DNA of 64,000 nt from Prosopocoilus inquinatus (Eukaryota; Arthropoda; Insecta; Coleoptera; Lucanidae), in NCBI GenBank assembly GCA_036172665.1, contig CM069874.1, forward strand, positions 51,504,707 through 51,568,706, read 5' to 3'. Shown one piece after another: positions 63,080-64,000 of this stretch. The position numbers and the translations under genes are program-made. Numbering within the stretch: position 1 is the first letter of the stretch; each line of letters opens with the position of its first letter. Below the pieces are notes generated by a model. That model was not told the DNA's origin and made no database searches. It worked only from the letters and a program-made list of their open reading frames with translations.

Positions 63080-64000
63080 CGCCGAGAAGCTGAGTGCGGC
63101 AACAAAGCCGATGCACACACGCAAAAACAATTTCTAAACGTTGGGCAATCAGAAATAAATGCGAGCCCGAGGGAATATACATGCGTTCCTTGAAAGCGTT
63201 TTCAATACAGTAATTCGTTACAAAAGTGGTAAATGGGTTGTAACTGATATGTTTTTATTAAATTGATTTACTTTATACAATAACATTTTTAGTAAAATTG
63301 AAAATTAGAAAAATAGAGATTAAAAGTTACGTTTTTGTGAAAATTCTCCTCCCCGAAATATGAAAAATGAACTACAATTGCAAAAATGATTCTCGGCATA
63401 GTACGAGATAATAAAGTAAAACCAGCCGTGCCCCTAAATATAGAAAGGAAGGGTTTGCACGAATTGAAAACATCGTGACATCAGGAGGAACCAACCGCAT
63501 TTCAGATGATGTCAAAAAAAAAACAATGAAGTTAAACGTCAAGAGTGAAACCAAATTAATCTTTCAGTCGAAACATTAACTTCCAAAAAACTCTAATGCG
63601 AAATAAACCAACGGTCCAGTTTCTTTTCAAATCCAAAGTGACGAACGAGTTTGAAATTCCTCTCGAACGGAAGCTTCTTTTAATGTAATTGAATTAGTCG
63701 AGTTTGGGGCGATAATCAACACGACTCCCAAGATTCTTGAAAAAATAATTGGTGAAATCTACAACTTCTTAAAACCACTTTTGTAGGTTTATAGGCAATC
63801 CTCTGCTCCCTCCGACCCTGTATTGTAACTCGGGGTCTCTTTTTATCCTATTCTTAACTTAGTTCTTAACCATTAACTTCAAAGGGTGGTCCTTTGTCTT
63901 TCGTTCACCTTCATCTCTTATTGTCTCTTTCTTCCTCATGCCGGCGTCCTCTCTTGTACATTCATCTGAATCTTGGGAAGATCTTTTTGGGTCGAATCCC
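63080..64000. repeat. Repeat D copy 2 and unassigned end of window
   Basis: 63280-63580 contains the segments shared with 59265-59860 (ACATTTTTAGTAAAATTGAAAA, then CCAGCCGTGCCCCTAAAT, then GAAGGGTTTGCACGAAT). 63590-64000 is a less repetitive, pyrimidine-rich segment with no recognisable gene. Confidence 0.5.

Noticed and set aside
63984..64000. GGGTCGAATCCC at the window end, resembling a tRNA T-arm
   Set aside because: The T-loop consensus TTCRANY is not met and no matching D-arm or acceptor stem lies upstream.
1..64000. CRISPR arrays, bacterial operons, rRNA or tRNA genes
   Set aside because: No short direct repeats with regular spacers, no ribosome-binding sites before ORFs, and no convincing tRNA or rRNA sequence were seen.

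Overview
The window looks like repeat-dense, AT-rich insect nuclear DNA. No bacterial operons, bacterial rRNA genes or CRISPR arrays are seen. The reasons for calling it insect are the mix of elements: Ty3/gypsy and copia LTR retrotransposons, Jockey/CR1-type LINEs with (TTA)n tails, Penelope-like elements with a GIY-YIG endonuclease, mariner and PIF/Harbinger DNA transposons, and several MITEs. The copia primer-binding site matches the anticodon region of initiator methionine tRNA, as in Drosophila copia. The species cannot be named from sequence alone.

Layout. 1-4.1 kb: 3' part of a gypsy element (gag, protease, RT, RNase H, integrase, start of the 3' LTR) with two in-frame stops and a frameshift. 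4.1-5.5 kb: minus-strand copia fragment. 5.5-6.64 kb: 5'-truncated LINE-A. 6.64-14.4 kb: minus-strand LINE-B, which has been hit at least four times: a deleted gypsy element (6995-8105, target duplication ATAC), a near-perfect head-to-head Penelope palindrome (about 8287-12163, target duplication 17-18 bp) and two solo LTRs (12953-13504 and 13827-14161, both with ATAT duplications). 15.4-19.8 kb: three overlapping copies of a non-autonomous DNA transposon, two of them forming a long inverted repeat. 21.7-25.4 kb: a roughly 145-bp dispersed repeat, a nested MITE, fragments of a second Penelope family with hammerhead motifs, and a mariner. 25.87-26.59 kb: three phase-compatible minus-strand exons, the best candidate for a host gene. 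28.6-31.2 kb: unassigned GC-richer block. 31.2-32.1 kb: second mariner. 35.2-36.5 kb: decayed Harbinger. 39.1-43.5 kb: copia with both LTRs. 43.5-51.05 kb: another gypsy, split by a 2.7-kb tandem array. 51-53 kb: long inverted-repeat element. 56.8-58.1 kb and 60.4-63.1 kb: two LINEs of one family in opposite orientation.

Most notable observations. (1) The deleted gypsy at 7-8 kb encodes, downstream of and in frame with its integrase C-terminus, a domain resembling the OARD1/TARG1 macrodomain family, followed by a CCCH zinc finger that reads into the 3' LTR. This looks like capture of an ADP-ribose-processing fold by an LTR retrotransposon. (2) The Penelope palindrome has two outward-facing ORFs that read identically over 560 residues, a hammerhead motif at each outer end, and one target duplication around the whole structure. 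(3) The 310-bp tandem array at 44.65-47.33 kb carries in each unit, on the minus strand, a near-match to a tRNA-Lys primer-binding site, so it appears to be a satellite grown from a retroelement 5' leader.

Nearly every coding segment here is broken. The two Penelope ORFs are intact through the RT and GIY-YIG domains.
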